Source: Callaeas wilsoni
Lineage: Eukaryota > Chordata > Aves > Passeriformes > Callaeidae
Direction: 5' to 3'
DNA length: 64,000 bases
NCBI GenBank assembly: GCA_013398955.1
Contig: VWPU01003223.1
Span: forward strand, 434,001-498,000
The notes beneath the pieces are model-generated. The model was not told the DNA's origin and searched no databases. It worked only from the letters and a program-made list of their open reading frames with translations. Both the position numbers and the translations under genes were made by a program. Of this stretch, positions 39,011 to 52,098 are shown in pieces; positions within the stretch are counted from its first letter, which is position 1, and the number at the start of each line of letters is the position of its first letter.

Positions 39011-42000
39011 CAACACCAGCATGTAAGATCTGTGAGGAAATGCAACCATATGACAGAGAAGCAGAAGTGACAAGAATAAAATTCATGCTTTTAACTCACA
39101 CCCATCTATTTTACAGACAAGACTCCCTCCTTGGATAAGCGTAAGCACGTAGTTCAAAATATAGGATGCCTCTAGAAACACTAGCACATTGGGACAGCAC
39201 ATTAAGAGAGAAGCCTATTAAATAAAACAAGCAACAATTTCTGGAAGAGAAATTCATATAGCCTTGCACTTTTCTAAACAGTTTTCTTACATTCTCATAG
39301 TCATTAAAATGCATAAAAATGATTATTTCCAAAACAGCATTACCAAGAATTATCACCACCCATGTTGCCTAGCAACTGGAGTAATTTTTGAATAGTGAGC
39401 TATATAAACCAGTATCTGGAGTTTGTGCAAACGGGTGTTCATCTGAGGGTTTAAAACATATTCATCTTGGAAATCAGAGGCAGATAATGCAGTACTAATA
39501 TAAAACTGAAATCTCTTAGAAACATTAAATGGCAATAACAATTACCACATCTTAGCAAAACCCTTCTGTAGCAGATCTAAGCCCAGCCATATTTGGTCAG
39601 GCCAAGAACTGACTCTCTTGCTCTTCCTTGAGCTTGCAAGCTTGCCTTTCCAGCTTTTTTGAAGATATTTGACATTCCCATGGAGAAAATAATTCTTGCC
39701 CAGTCTTCTGAATGATTTGTTCTTACCTCAAGAGCAAAAGAAACTGGTGACATAAAATGGCAATGCATTTAAGTCAAATAAAGATTTTATTTTTATATAA
39801 AGACACTGAGCTGGAAGAATTCAGTGGTTCATAGCATGACAGAACAATGTGCTTACTAAGGTTCAAAACAGGTCTGGAAATAGTGGCAATAATAGTGACA
39901 AAGACACTGAGATATTAGAGAGAGATTAAAAACATATATACGAAATATACAAACTCCCAGAAATCATGGTCTGGTCACTCATTAGCTGCAACTATTCACC
40001 CAGTATAAGGATTCTTGTCCATTCTTCAGACCCATGTGAAATTTGACTTGAACACAAGACAAGAGCCCCCAAACCATATCAAACTGTATTGTTCGATGTC
40101 TGAGAATTTCCACGTTACTTTCTTACAAATTCAGAAAACAAGTTCCTGCTAAAACTAGTATTAATCTTTGTTACTATTCCCAAAAATGAGAGTGTTTGGG
40201 GGGCTGTTCCCAAGCGAGAAAGATTCCAATTGAATGGTTTCCAAGGCTTAGCATTATGGGTAAAAATTAAAGAAAATCAACATGTGCTGAAAAACAGCAT
40301 GTGTTTCTCATAGAGACTGCAGGTGGAGAGGCAAATTCATCCCTGGCACAAACACAGAGACCACTGAAGGCATCTGCTTACGCCAGCTATGAATCTGAAC
40401 AAGCTTTTCCCTATAACTACTACCTGTGGAGATAAAGCTGGATACAAAACTGAAGCGAATTTAAGAGCGTGCAGCCACTCAGAGTTTAGAGAACCAAATT
40501 TCTGCAGTGAGAGAAAACCTGTGCATTGTGAGTTTCCAGGAAGCCATGCGGTGCCTACTGACAGACTGCCATAAAATACTTAATGGCTGTTTAATAGCTC
40601 AGATACAGAAAAGATGCTCCATTTTGTCTGCTGCTCTATGGAAATTTACTGAGACCACACACGATGTGCAGAGATGTCACATAAGAAAATACTTCCATTG
40701 TTTTCCTTTGGTCCCACTCAGAAAAGGCAGTTAACAAAAATATAATTTTATACTTACCAGTGAAAGAGAACACTCCCTAGAGAAAGGGGAATTATCCCAG
40801 CTGGAGAGGCTAGTCACTGCTCTAAACAAGAGGTGACACTGAACACATATCACCTCTGTCTGTGGGGTACTCAGCCTCTTCTACAATTTAGCACACACAC
40901 CCCCACATCCCTCTCCCTCTCATCTCCATCAAGGAGCAGGATACACCTGTACTGCCAGACCACTGAGCTAATGGTGTCCGTGCTCATCCAGCCACCAAAG
41001 CTCTTATTTCCATTGCTCAGGAATAGACCACATATGTGAAAAAATGTTTTCTGGATTCTTCTCAGCAAGAAGAAGAAAAAGTTTTCTCCAAAATATGCCA
41101 GTATATTTTTATATTTATATAAATAATTATATTTTATAATAATATTTTAAAAGTCCTCTTAGAAACAGGATATTGACTCTGATTTACAGATAACCAACCA
41201 CTTCTCTACACTCTATAATATCTTCTTATAGGAAGAATTCTTATTAGGAGTGAATTCAAGAGGGAGTTGTGGCCTGAAGAGAGCTTTGATCTTCTTTCAG
41301 CAGTACAGACATTGATGAGAAAATATGCTGACATCTCTGGCTGTGTAGGCTCAGAAGTGCAACAGCTGGGAGTCACAGCAAAAACAGACTGAACACACAG
41401 CAAGTAGAAGATGTGTTTGGTAATGCTTTTCTCCTGGTCAGTCATTGACAGGAAAGACAATTGTTGTATTTGGTAACTATTCCTTTGTATGTTTAGTTCT
41501 AGCCTAGCAAGCATTACTAACATTATCTTTTGTATTCCTACATGTGACCTTCTCTTCAATCCATAAGATCCAACAAGAAGGAAGACAGGTTTTTGATAAG
41601 CATTGCCTGAGTTACACTACGTGAAGTGCTGAATTCAAGGTATTTTCACACTATGACCAGATGCATGATCCACGAAACATTTAACGAATATTTATACATA
41701 GAAATTTGGTTAGTCATTAACTGAATTCCAGCCTGATTGAGCTCTAGGAATGGGAATATTTCCAGAAAGCATGTTTTATATCCAGATTACCAAATAATTT
41801 TTGAAACTAAAGGTTGGAAGAGAAATTGAATTATAACCAATCTCAATTAATTATTATTTGCCAAAATGAAGACAAAAACAAGGAAGCAATCTTGAATGAA
41901 CATGTGAAAATAAGCATATTTGCAGCCTTTTAAATGCTAGAAAGGGTAAAATGCATGGAGTGAAATATTGCTCTGTGGACGACTTGGTTCATTCTTCATG

Positions 42001-42931
42001 TCATCCTGCTGTTCCTAACTACCAATGTCACACACCTGTCCTTCATGAATGGTGACATTCACTGGCAGTGTGATTACAAGATGCTACTGGAAGCCATTCC
42101 CATGGTGCTAGTTGCTATTCCCTAGGTTTTAGGCTAGAGAAAAGCAATACTGTCCACGAAATCAGAAACTTCTCAACAGGAAGGCAGTGTGACTGCCTGG
42201 GCCGGGCAATGAATCCAAGCTTCCTCTCAGACCTGCACACATGGCGCATGGGGCAAGGCAGTCATGAAGAGAAATGAGCGCAAGGAATACCCCACTAGGT
42301 GAGCAATTCCTCTCGTTTCCCAGAAGCCACATGCAATAGCAAAGGCCACTGGTCTGCTGTGGCAAATAGGGCCTACTTCTTTTTTGCAAATGAAAGGCTG
42401 ACACTGAGATTCAAACCATGCAAAAATAAAAGGCAAAGTAACCTTAGATCACAGAAGGAATCTCATGACAAACATGCATGCTCATTGTGACATATATTTC
42501 CAAGAAAGTAAATTCCGTACAATGGACAGCAAGATAATTTTCCTACAGCGCTGCATTACAGCAGCAATGTTCCTCTCCTTGGAACAAATATGAAACGCTC
42601 TTACATGCTTTGAAACATTAAAAAATCTCTGAACAGTCACAGAAAACAAAACCCTGATGTGTTGAACTTCAAACCTTAAGATCTTTCAGCCACCTGGGTC
42701 CTACTTCAGCAGGCTTCTTCCTTTGAAACCTATTTGTCAAACACAGTGTAGCTACCAGGTGTAAGGTCAGATCAGGTGTCACTGATCCTCAGGCAGCTTT
42801 TGCCGTAGCTCAAGAGGGCTGCACTGACCCCAGCAGACTGTTTTCCTCCTTACCCAAATCTGCCTCAGGCCCAGAGAGACGAGCTGCTTTCAAGCAGCCT
42901 CTCATTAGGCACAACCCAGACCACCACTTAC

Positions 42932-43091
42932 TTGTACGGGATGTGTTTGCTGCCATTGACGAGGGCGAGGATGACATTGCCCAGCGCTGGCAGGGACAGA
43001 CAGAGGCCAGAGCTTCCCTCGCGGTTTTTGCTGAGCACTTTCACGCAGCTGCCCAGGTCAATAAGGTGCAAGCGGCTGCGACCTCCAGACA
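42932..43091 (-). CDS. KIF26B: KIF26B motor-domain exon E (switch II and alpha4-alpha5)
   Basis: A 160-bp exon: two bases completing the split Met, 52 codons, then two bases (AA) of a split Lys. The acceptor is ATGGCAG before TG-TCT, and the donor is TACAA followed by GTAAGT. It encodes [20 protein letters not shown]. Switch II, normally DLAGSE, reads DLGSCV (joined residues 261-266), so the invariant Gly and Glu that sense the gamma-phosphate are displaced or missing. The remainder, [21 protein letters not shown], matches the well-conserved kinesin alpha4 segment that contacts microtubules. The intron that follows in the transcript is 28.7 kb, by far the largest fully contained here. Confidence 0.94.
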
Positions 43092-46000
43092 CTGCCATAA
43101 ACAAAGAAAGCAGACAGTTAGTGTGGGCCTCCAAAAGCAGCTTCCCAGGAAAGCAAAAGATGACTTGTGAAGATGAAACAACCCAGGAGCCTTCCCTAAT
43201 TCCTGTTAGCAGACACGTCTGTAGGGGTCCTGCTAAGGCACTGCCAGCCTTTATTGTTGTACAAGGCTGTACAGTGCTGTCCACTCCAGACCTGCTTAAA
43301 AATTGCTGAGTACTCACCTGCTCCTGCAGGCTTAACCCTGTGAGCATCAATGCAACTTTTTTTTTTACATACAGCTCTATTAGCCTGTACCTGAGTTGGT
43401 TCTGAGTGCTCTCCATCACTACTGTTTCTCTGTCTGGAAAACTACAGGCTGGGAATTACTGCTTAGTAAGGAAGGATACTTATTTTTCCCATCCTGAATA
43501 CTGTATCTTAAGAAGACACTGTGGCATCTGTGGGATGTTCAACTTTTCTTCAAGTCTATATACTTTCACAGTATCATTTCAGCTGAGAAAAGGTTTGCCA
43601 TGCCACCAGTGATAGATTGTGAAGTAGCACCTCTGTTCTAAAAACAGTTTCTGTAAAACTGGCAATAGATCTTTATGGTTTTTTCTTGTTTACTCTGTAT
43701 CAACACACTACTTCCAGAGTGAAAAGATGCTACCATTGAAACACCAAGACATCTGATCTCTTTAAAAGTCTATGGTTCCTTATGAATCCAGGACGGGAAC
43801 TACGTAGACTTCACAGAAGTGCTTCTAGCTCTCTACTATCTCAAGACAATTTCCTAGATGAGTTTTTTGCATCTGATCTTGGACCACTCCTCTCCATTCT
43901 CAAGACATAGTTTGGAAGCAGTCTGTAGGAAAAGGCAGATTTAGTTCCAGCATCTTAACTCAATAGGTAATAGCAATATATGAGGACACACACCTTAAAC
44001 AGCAGCAGAAATACTTTCACATCTTAGTTTACCTCTATGCAAGTTAATTCACAGCCATTTTGACATAGGATCTTAACTTGCACATTTGGTAAGAAAAAAA
44101 AGAGACGATGAAAGAAGACAGAAGAGCACTTGTGAAAGTGATTTATATTATAGCATTTGAGAATAACATTCCAAAAATTTATCCAGTGTCTCTGTCAACA
44201 ATTATTAAAACACAGTGACTTCTGCTGCTTTAAAGTCCTGTTAGTTCTTCAGCTCTGTCAGGTGTTAGGCAACACTGAACTTCTATGTATTCCTCTCACA
44301 AGAAAGTATCCACACACACTATGGGCTCCTGCACTGACTGCAGAAAGTTAGGCTGCTTTGGGGAACTGGTAAGGCATCTGCACCTCTGAACTGGCCATGC
44401 AGGACTTTTTTTGCCCCTCCAAGAGTCCTTAAAACCCTTAAAGAGTCCCTGATTCCTCTAAGATCACTGTCCTCAGAAGGCTGAAATTACCCAACCTGAG
44501 TGTCTCCCAATCATGTATTTAGAAACACATATAAATGCACTTAGTTGCCCTGCAAATGACTGTAGGTGACTTTACTCAATCATATATAATAAATATTTCT
44601 GTTGCTAAGATTACCAGATGTCAGGGAAACAATAGAAAATGGAAGAAATCACTATCTCTCCAAAATTCAGTTATATTGTTTCCACATACACTCCTATTAC
44701 ACAGGTTGAGGAAATCCAGAATAAGATAATTTACTGGTTCTTTCTTTTTTATTTAATTTACACGTTGAAGTAACATTTTTAGGATTGTAGATCCACTTGA
44801 TTGATCTGAAAATGAAGTTATTTGTTAAGCAAGTTCTCTACTAATGTGCTGGGCTACTATACAGAAAAGTGGAACATCCTAACACTTTTATTTGTCTATG
44901 GTCACAGAGACTTTGCAGAGCTGACAGCTGAAAAATGACAGTGAGCCAGTTCTGCCACAATGTCATTTATTTCAATGGTGCTAAGCCTGCTTCATGACAT
45001 TCCTGGTAATTAATCTAACAAGGAGGTAAGTACAGTACCAATCCCTTATTCTAACAGTCATTTTTTACCAAAATCACACATTAGCCAGCCCTTTAATCTC
45101 TTCTCCTTTAGAAGTTGTGTTTCTTTTTTCCCCCCCTTCCTCCTATCCTTTTTTAATCCTGTTACTGGAATCTATATATCTCTACTATCTTCATGGGGTT
45201 TTTTTCTGAGAAGTCCTTCATTACAGCAGGAGACAGTGATAATCACTAGGCGCCCTTTCTGAGCAGCTGGAATTCCCCCTCATTCAATTATCAGTGGGAT
45301 CTGACCCTGCCTAGCTTGTAAGGCCACTCAGATATGGGAACTTGAAGACAGGAGTATGGTATGGCCACGAGACAAAGATATAACTAGAGGCTGTGGGCAA
45401 AGTATGCCGTATTCTAATCCAACAGGATCATGTCTTCTTTTTCTGAAATTATAGCCACAAGAAAATAATATTTTCCCTTTTATTACTGGTATTTGAAAGT
45501 AGTAGAAAAGGACTGTGTGTACATGTACTTTCGTATAGTAAAAAACACAGAGCATTAAATATTTGCAATAATTATTCCCTCAAAATCAGCCATTTTGCTC
45601 CTATAAACCAGTCTGAGTATTCACTGTCTTCCTTTCTACCGCAGGGTGGTTAATTAATAAACCTTTAGTTAATTGAGATTTCTGCCTGCCAATTCCACAG
45701 GGGTTATTACTTAAATACTTGCAAGCCGCATTTCCATTTAGAGCAACTTTCTGGTTTTTTTCTCTTATAAGTACAGTCAATGCAAATTTTCTTCATTTAA
45801 ACATTAGATATTAATACTGCAGTGGTGACCACCCACTACACAAGATGCCTTGCAATCTATTCCTTATTACCAATCACCTATGCAGAGCCAGGAGCTGAAA
45901 CATATGCTGTTTCTGCAGAATTGCTTACGACCATGAATTTAAAGAAGCAGATGTCTCTGGTGTCTTTCAAACAAACAACTTTCCCTGTAAAAAAAATGAT

Positions 46001-46889
46001 AATTAAAAAGAAAGAATTTTAATGTCAGAGTTTTCCTTTTCAGCAGGCATGCTTCCTATATTATACAAATCTTTTCTCATTAGAACTTACTTACAAATAC
46101 CCTTTTCTGTATATCTTCAGTCATAAACAATTTGGGAGACTTGAAATAGAAGACAAATATAATAAAAAAATATAAATGGTGTGAGAAAAAAGGAAGCTTT
46201 GAGAATTATAGAAACGTAAAAGTAGACATGGAAGAACCTTCTCCTCATTTAAAAGTGGGATGTGGAAGTAAAGACACAAGCCAGTGAAAGCATACATGGA
46301 AAAGAGAGGGAACAAGCCTATCTGAAAAATTCAGACTCTTTACAAAGAACCACAAGAGTCCTTTGTGCACACATAGCTGGGCCAGCAACTGAAATACCAT
46401 GTATCTCCAAGAAAGGGTATAGTTTATGGGTTGTCAGCATCAGCTTCCCAGTTTATGGATTGCCAGTATCAGCTTCCACACACACTGCCCTATTTAGGTG
46501 CCAAAGAGGAACAGTTAACACAAGGGTGGCAAGGAATTCCAGTCACCACAGTATTTTAATCCATGACCTCAACGCTATCTGTAAAGATAATAATAAAAGC
46601 CAATTTGAAAAGCACCTTTTTTTCAGATACAGAGGCCCATACAGGGCTAAGAACTGCCAGTATCTCCACAGGAGCAACTAAACTGACAAGTGATGGTAAT
46701 AAACCTCAGCGGCTTTCAATGGTTTTTGGTGCGCCTTCACCAGGCACGCGGACAGCCTGCTGGTATGAATGGCCCCACTCCACACTGAATGGAGAACTCT
46801 GCTAATTTTCACCGCTAAAGAATATTGTTTGAAGGCCCAGTTTCCAAGCAGGCTTGAAGGAGACAGAGGGGAGCAAGAGGACTGCTTAC
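43092..46889 (-). other. KIF26B: KIF26B intron between switch I and switch II exons
   Basis: A 3798-bp intron, GTAAGC to GGCAG. AT-rich. It includes a homeodomain-motif-rich stretch near 45640-45760 and a 29-bp tandem duplication at 46421-46477. No gene seen. Confidence 0.9.
46421..46477 (+). repeat. 29-bp tandem duplication
   Basis: Two adjacent copies begin agtttatgg and end cagcttcc (46421-46449 and 46450-46477) and differ at about three positions. They lie in the intron after the switch I exon. Confidence 0.9.
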
Positions 46890-47073
46890 TTCCGCCTTTG
46901 CCGCTCTTCTCCATGCGGTACTGGTAGATGTGCAGCGTGAAGAGCATGTGGGAGTTGCGGTGATCCTCCTCATCGCAGTCCCGCTGGCTGCTGCGGCGGG
47001 AGGCGATAGCGGCGTCCAGGAAGAAGGCAGCCTTCTCTGCCGTAGGGGCGCGGAGCTCGCTCTGATTCTGAAG
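46890..47073 (-). CDS. KIF26B: KIF26B motor-domain exon D (degenerate switch I)
   Basis: A 184-bp exon, 61 codons plus the first base (A) of a split Met codon. The acceptor is ACTGCAG before CTTCAG, and the donor is GGCGGAA followed by GTAAGC. It encodes [20 protein letters not shown] and [16 protein letters not shown], followed by [18 protein letters not shown]. In canonical kinesins the switch I loop reads NxxSSRSH. Aligned on the SH-x-x-F strand, the invariant Asn and the SSR are replaced here by Glu and His-Arg-Asn (joined residues 223-228). KIF26 proteins are known atypical motors with poor or absent ATPase activity, and this substitution fits that. The exon is GC-rich relative to the AT-rich introns around it. 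Confidence 0.94.
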
Positions 47074-49729
47074 CTGCAGTTAACACCAGGGAGAAACGGC
47101 TGAGAAAACCCCACACAGGTAAACACCACCAGACAACTTCTCACAATCCACACACCGTGTGGACACACTGGCTTCTACTGGCACCAAAAAGAAGGAGGTG
47201 ACCAATGGAATGAGACCTTCCTGTCACTGGCAGTAGCATGCTCTCCAGGAGCCTCATGCCTAGAAGTGGGCAAAAAAATTGTGGAAGACACGTCAATCCG
47301 AATCTTAACAGCTGCTGAAAAACAGCAGTGGCAGAGCTACATGTTACTCTTCAGAAAGTGTTAGAAGGAAGCAGTCCACAGAAAAATATCAAAAATAACA
47401 AGACTGAAGCTTGTGTTCTGCCCCATGGCATATGAGGAGCAGCACAGAAGAGAAGCTTTTTCCTTGCTCCTTCATACCACAAGTTTATTATGCACCTGCT
47501 CACAAGCCAGGGCAATCCATTAAATGGAACAAGGCAGGTAATGTACATACATTCATATTTGTTGGACCTCAACCCCTGTCATCAGCCCGCTCGTAACTCT
47601 CCAACATGACAGACAGTATAGGAGGGCAGATATTATTAACCCCTCCCAACATTAGGAGTGCATGCATGTTTCACAGCACCTGAGACTCGTTTGTCTGTGC
47701 AAGGGACACTGTGCAATCTGATGGCATTAATTTTGGCAGTACACAGAACTGGCCCACAGCCCATAGGATAGATTTGTTTTGTCTGGCATAAAAACAGCAA
47801 GGAACTCCCCATTCATGGGGTTTGTTGCCCTGCTATATAATATAGCTGACAATTAAGTTTTCCAAGAGACGGTACTTCTGTTTTCTCTTTGCAACCATTA
47901 ATCAGCCTGAGGAGGGATAAAGCTGAGGCTGTGCGTGACATTCAGTGTCACAGCTGAAGGCTAAGCTCTCTCAGGCAAGAGGGAGGGGGACAGGAAGGAG
48001 TTAACAAGGCCAGCAGAAGGCAGGCCAGTCTGTGGGCTGATCTCACTAATGTAAGCAACAAGAAAATGTGCATACTTGGAAAGGTCCAGTGACAGACAGT
48101 ATGACATATGGTGATCATTCATTTGCTATACACACTGCTGATTCTGCATATCTGTATGGCTATAATATAATACCCTCCCTTCATCTGAGGATTTGGAGAA
48201 TTCAGGTGTAGGACACATGACTCCAGAATGTCTTGTAAGCACATATAAAAAGCCTTCTTTCCTTGCAATTTAATTCAGTCTTTCACACTGCAGAGATACA
48301 TAGGTGTCTCATGTCTCTTCTTCACTGATCCAAAATAATTCATTTTGTATATAGCTGTACTGTCTGTATCTATAGGAAAATATGCTACAAAAATGGAATA
48401 TTTATTATTATTGCTATTGTGCTAAAATGCCTTAGTAAAGAATTAAGCTCTGAGGAGATACTGGTTGTGACACAGTTATGTAACACCCGCCACATACATA
48501 TGTGAACTCAGATCTTAACTGAGCCATCCATCAGCCCAACGGGAACTGTGCAGACCCAAGTCTCTCATATTTTCTAGACTGCACCAGTTACTGGATACCA
48601 GAGGGTGAGATCTCCTGTGATACAGTAAGTATTTAATAAAACACTAAAGTCAGGAGTTAAGTGAAAACGAGAACACTAATTGCTATTTAAAATCCAAAAA
48701 CAACTTTATAGTTCTCAGGTAGAATGCAAAAGAATGGAAAATATGACCTAAGTATGCCTAAAAATCTTAAATCACAAAAAATAAGACACAAAATTTATTA
48801 CTTGCTGTTTAAAATCTCACAGTTCATGCCTTATGTGGATGTGAGTCATGATCTCTAGATGCTTGGAGCTGGATATAGAGTACAGGACCCTGTAGGGCTG
48901 TTCCCTTTTCCTTCCATTCCCCATCCTGGAATAGGCAGGACTCGGCAGGTTCTTGACAAAAGCAGCCTTTGCCTTTCAGGTTGAAAGAATGTTTTCAAGT
49001 TCCATCACCTTCATTTGCTCCCTCTTCATCTACTCATACAAAAAGCAGATTTACTCCCTCACAAACAGCAAAATGAAAGAAGAGGTCCCTTTTCCCCTCA
49101 AACCAAGAGAGGGGGGAAAAATAGGGCTGCTGAAAATTTCTCATAGTTACCCAGAAATTACATGAGCCAGTTATTCATTCCTGCTAAAACTCTGAACCTG
49201 AGAAGAGTTTGAAGTTTTCTTGACTTGCCCAGCTTCGTAATTTATTTCTTGGCAGCAATTAATAAGTAGCAATTAATGCTCCCTACAACATTGCTAATGC
49301 AAATGCTATAAATAATGTAGTTTATAAAGAAATAAACAGCCATATTAATGGCCTACAGCTATTTGTGCAGTACTGTAAATATTTTAGCTTGTTGTTTTAC
49401 AAAAGAAAGATCACACTTTTGTTTCTTTTTTTTGTTTTTAAAGGATGAGGTGAATTTTTGCTTGCACTCAATGTTTTCACATTTTATTGCAAACACAAGC
49501 CCCTGCTCAATATCAGTTATACCAGAGGTACAAATATTTAGGCCAGGAGAGCAGATGGCCCTGCAGCTGCAGGTCATAAAGTTCTTGCATGTTTTAAAGT
49601 AAACACTTTCAAGTCTATAAACTTCATGCTCTGGGTAGTTCTTGAATTTGAACCACCTCAATAGCTCCAGAAAAAAAAAAAAAAAAAGTCATGTTACTTG
49701 TTTCAGTGTAACACGAACTTTGGATTCAC
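47074..49729 (-). other. KIF26B: KIF26B intron
   Basis: A 2656-bp intron, GTGAAT to CTGCAG. It contains a 17-base A run at 49671-49687 just inside the donor side. Nothing else recognised. Confidence 0.9.
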
Positions 49730-49992
49730 CTGCATGCCACAAATGGGATCTTCGCAAAGGTAGACACCTGGGGACTGGCCATCTTGCAGGCTGCCTGTAG
49801 CCACTTCTGACAACAGGTCTCTCAGATTTTCTTCTTTCCCCCACACTTCCACTGCAGAAATCCGGACAGAGAAGCGTGCTCCTGTCTTCTCTTTGCGTTC
49901 ATTAATCAACTTGAAGAGCCACGAGATGGCACAAGGAATTATTCCAAGGTTTTGCATGGAATCATCCTTCCCAATCATGGTATATGACTTCC
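49730..49992 (-). CDS. KIF26B: KIF26B motor-domain exon C (end of P-loop, alpha2 and beta4-5)
   Basis: A 263-bp exon that completes the split Gly codon and then encodes 87 codons, ending in phase 0. The acceptor is CTGACAG before GG-AAG, and the donor is CAG followed by GTGAAT. The peptide begins [20 protein letters not shown], the end of Walker A and the kinesin 'GKTYTM-G-x-...-GIIPR' signature. It continues with [13 protein letters not shown] and a strand resembling the kinesin 'V-x-V-S-Y-x-E-I-Y-N-E-x-x-x-D-L-L' motif, here [21 protein letters not shown]. The usual Tyr-rich ExYNE sequence is thus altered to EVWGKEE. The segment ends [13 protein letters not shown]. The intron to the next exon is 2656 bp. 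Confidence 0.94.
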
Positions 49993-52098
49993 CTGTCAGG
50001 AATGGGGGGGGGATGAAGAAAATATGACATCATTCCCAGGACCTTCACAGCCTTCTGCCAAGAGAGATTATCCTGCACAGCTTCATGAAAACAACTTCAC
50101 TACAACAAGGACAGTCAGCAATGGGACAATATAGGCAGGTAGACAAATAAGACATGGAAAATGCAGATGAAATCTTGAGCTGCTTTCAAAAATCATTACC
50201 TCATGCATGCCCTTGACATCTCCCATTTCCAAGGCAGTGTTCTGCAGGCCCTCACCTTGCAACGCTGCAGCCTCCCATGTGTGTGAATCATGGAGGAAAT
50301 TGAGCAGAGCAGGAGTGCCATGGTCTCTAAAAACCTCTACTTTAAATACTGTAAGTATTTAAAGTATCTTTAAATACCATTTTACTTCAAAGCACTAGAT
50401 TATATTTCAAATGCTGGAGTTGGGATTGGCATAAACCTGCTCCCAGAATCACAGAGATGTGACTTCATTCAGAAAAAAAACCCCAAAACCAACCAGGTAT
50501 ATCTAATCTCTTGGTGCAGAAGTGGGTCCACAAAAATCAATATTTCCTCTGGGTCAAAACCATCCCCTGGTTTGGTATATTTTAACTCTGCAATTGTATC
50601 TCTGGCTTGTCTTTGCTGTAAAAGTTTGCTGACTAAGAACAGACACAGAGTACTATTTTACACTGCTATAGGTGTCACTACATATAATGCTTTTAGGTAA
50701 GTTTTCTACAGCTCCTAAATTTATAAGCCAAATGATAAAGGTATACATCCTTTTAGGCAAGTACTTGTGGCATCTTTACTTTGTTTCATTTCTTATGTTG
50801 AATCTATGTGGAAAAAGATCAGTGAAAAAATTACTGGGCACGTCTGTGTCGAGGTCTGGGTACGTCCATGGTTTGTGGAATGGTGGTGGTGCAGTTAACA
50901 AAGAAACTGCAGAGGCTCAACTTGTGCTTCAGCAAAACCCTAGCTAGGATACCTCTCTAAAGGATATGTGGCACTTGTGAGACCCTGTTATCTGGTGGCT
51001 TCCTTTTCCATCTCATTTGCAATCTTGTGTTTGGCAGGTCACAGGGGAGTTAAATATCTAAGAGCTCATCTGAGTGTTACTCCTGCCTGGTTCAGAGGGG
51101 CCTTCTGGTGTAAATGGACCAACAACCTGCTCCATTCATTGTACCAGACCTGGCTGCATTACAGCATTCAGTGCTCTCCAGGTTTTGTTGCCTATAATTT
51201 GGGATAATTATGGCCCGATACAGCTTGATCTTCTTTATCACCTGCAAAACTGAATTATCCTTTTAAGTTGTATGTGTACATCTGTTTTTCTTTGAGACAG
51301 TAAAGAATGGAGGTAGTTTCACACATGCAATAAACCCCTCTTCATTCAAGAGACAATACTTTCAAAATACAATTAGATAAGCATGAACAAAACATATGAT
51401 TACTCTCAAAATCTAGTTATTTCAAAAGAATAGTGTGTTAATGATGATGATGATTCTCATTTTTATTGTCCGTCCATGAATACCTGAAATGCTATTGAAG
51501 CATGTCCAAAGTGTGAGTTTTGATCCATCAGTAACATTCAGTTAACCATTAGAATAAGATTTATTGGAGACACAATAGGAAGAGTAATGAGTGAATTGTC
51601 TAAACAGGAAAGAGAGTATAAATCAAACTATTTGAGTGCCCAGTCACAGCACTTGAAGATTGCCATCACAAACATCAAGTACTTGAGTGAATACTCACAG
51701 CCTTTACACAGCTTGACAAAAGTGGCATTTGGGCAAACCCTCACCAACACCAAGCACATTTGTAAAACTGTAGATCACTGTTGGACTATGCATTAATGAC
51801 TGAAGACAACACAAGGCAAAATTGCTATAACATTTAAGGGATGAAATGAAGCAATAATTCAAAGGTAACTTCTGTTTCAAAGAGCATGCTGTCCAACATT
51901 TACACAATAAGCAAAGTGAATAGATGTGTAAGCAAGAGGTGAAGATGTAGTACAATATCATGCACAGTGTACTACTTTCAAATACAATTAATATACGCAG
52001 ACAAATGAAAGTTTGTTTTCCTTAATTTAATAGATTAGCAATCCTGGGTTAAAAATATTCATTTTGCTACTTGAGTAGGGAAATTTAGCAATACCAAC
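49993..52098 (-). other. KIF26B: KIF26B intron with weak GTTGGT donor
   Basis: A 2106-bp intron that splits the Walker A motif. The donor is GTTGGT and the acceptor CTGACAG. It contains a 13-bp perfect hairpin at 50338-50366. No gene seen. Confidence 0.88.
50338..50366. repeat. Perfect 13-bp inverted repeat, 3-base loop
   Basis: TACTTTAAATACT at 50338-50350 pairs exactly with 50354-50366 across GTA. It is AT-rich and lies in the intron that splits the Walker A motif. Confidence 0.85.

Larger units (their letters stand above)
14266..42931 (-). other. KIF26B: 28.7-kb intron interrupting the KIF26B motor domain
   Basis: The intron lies between the switch II exon and the last motor exon, from the GTAAGT donor at 42931 to the GCAG acceptor at 14266. 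It is AT-rich with no supported exon. It contains a CR1 fragment (21130-21390), a CpG island (23040-23500), a 169-bp inverted repeat (23652-23820), an old reptile-type repeat (26695-26780) and several small hairpins. AT-rich tracts with many TAATTA/ATTA motifs occur around 29.6-30.0, 35.0, 36.4-36.7 and 41.8 kb. The long open frames at 19609-20151 and 27025-27543 look like chance. Confidence 0.9.
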
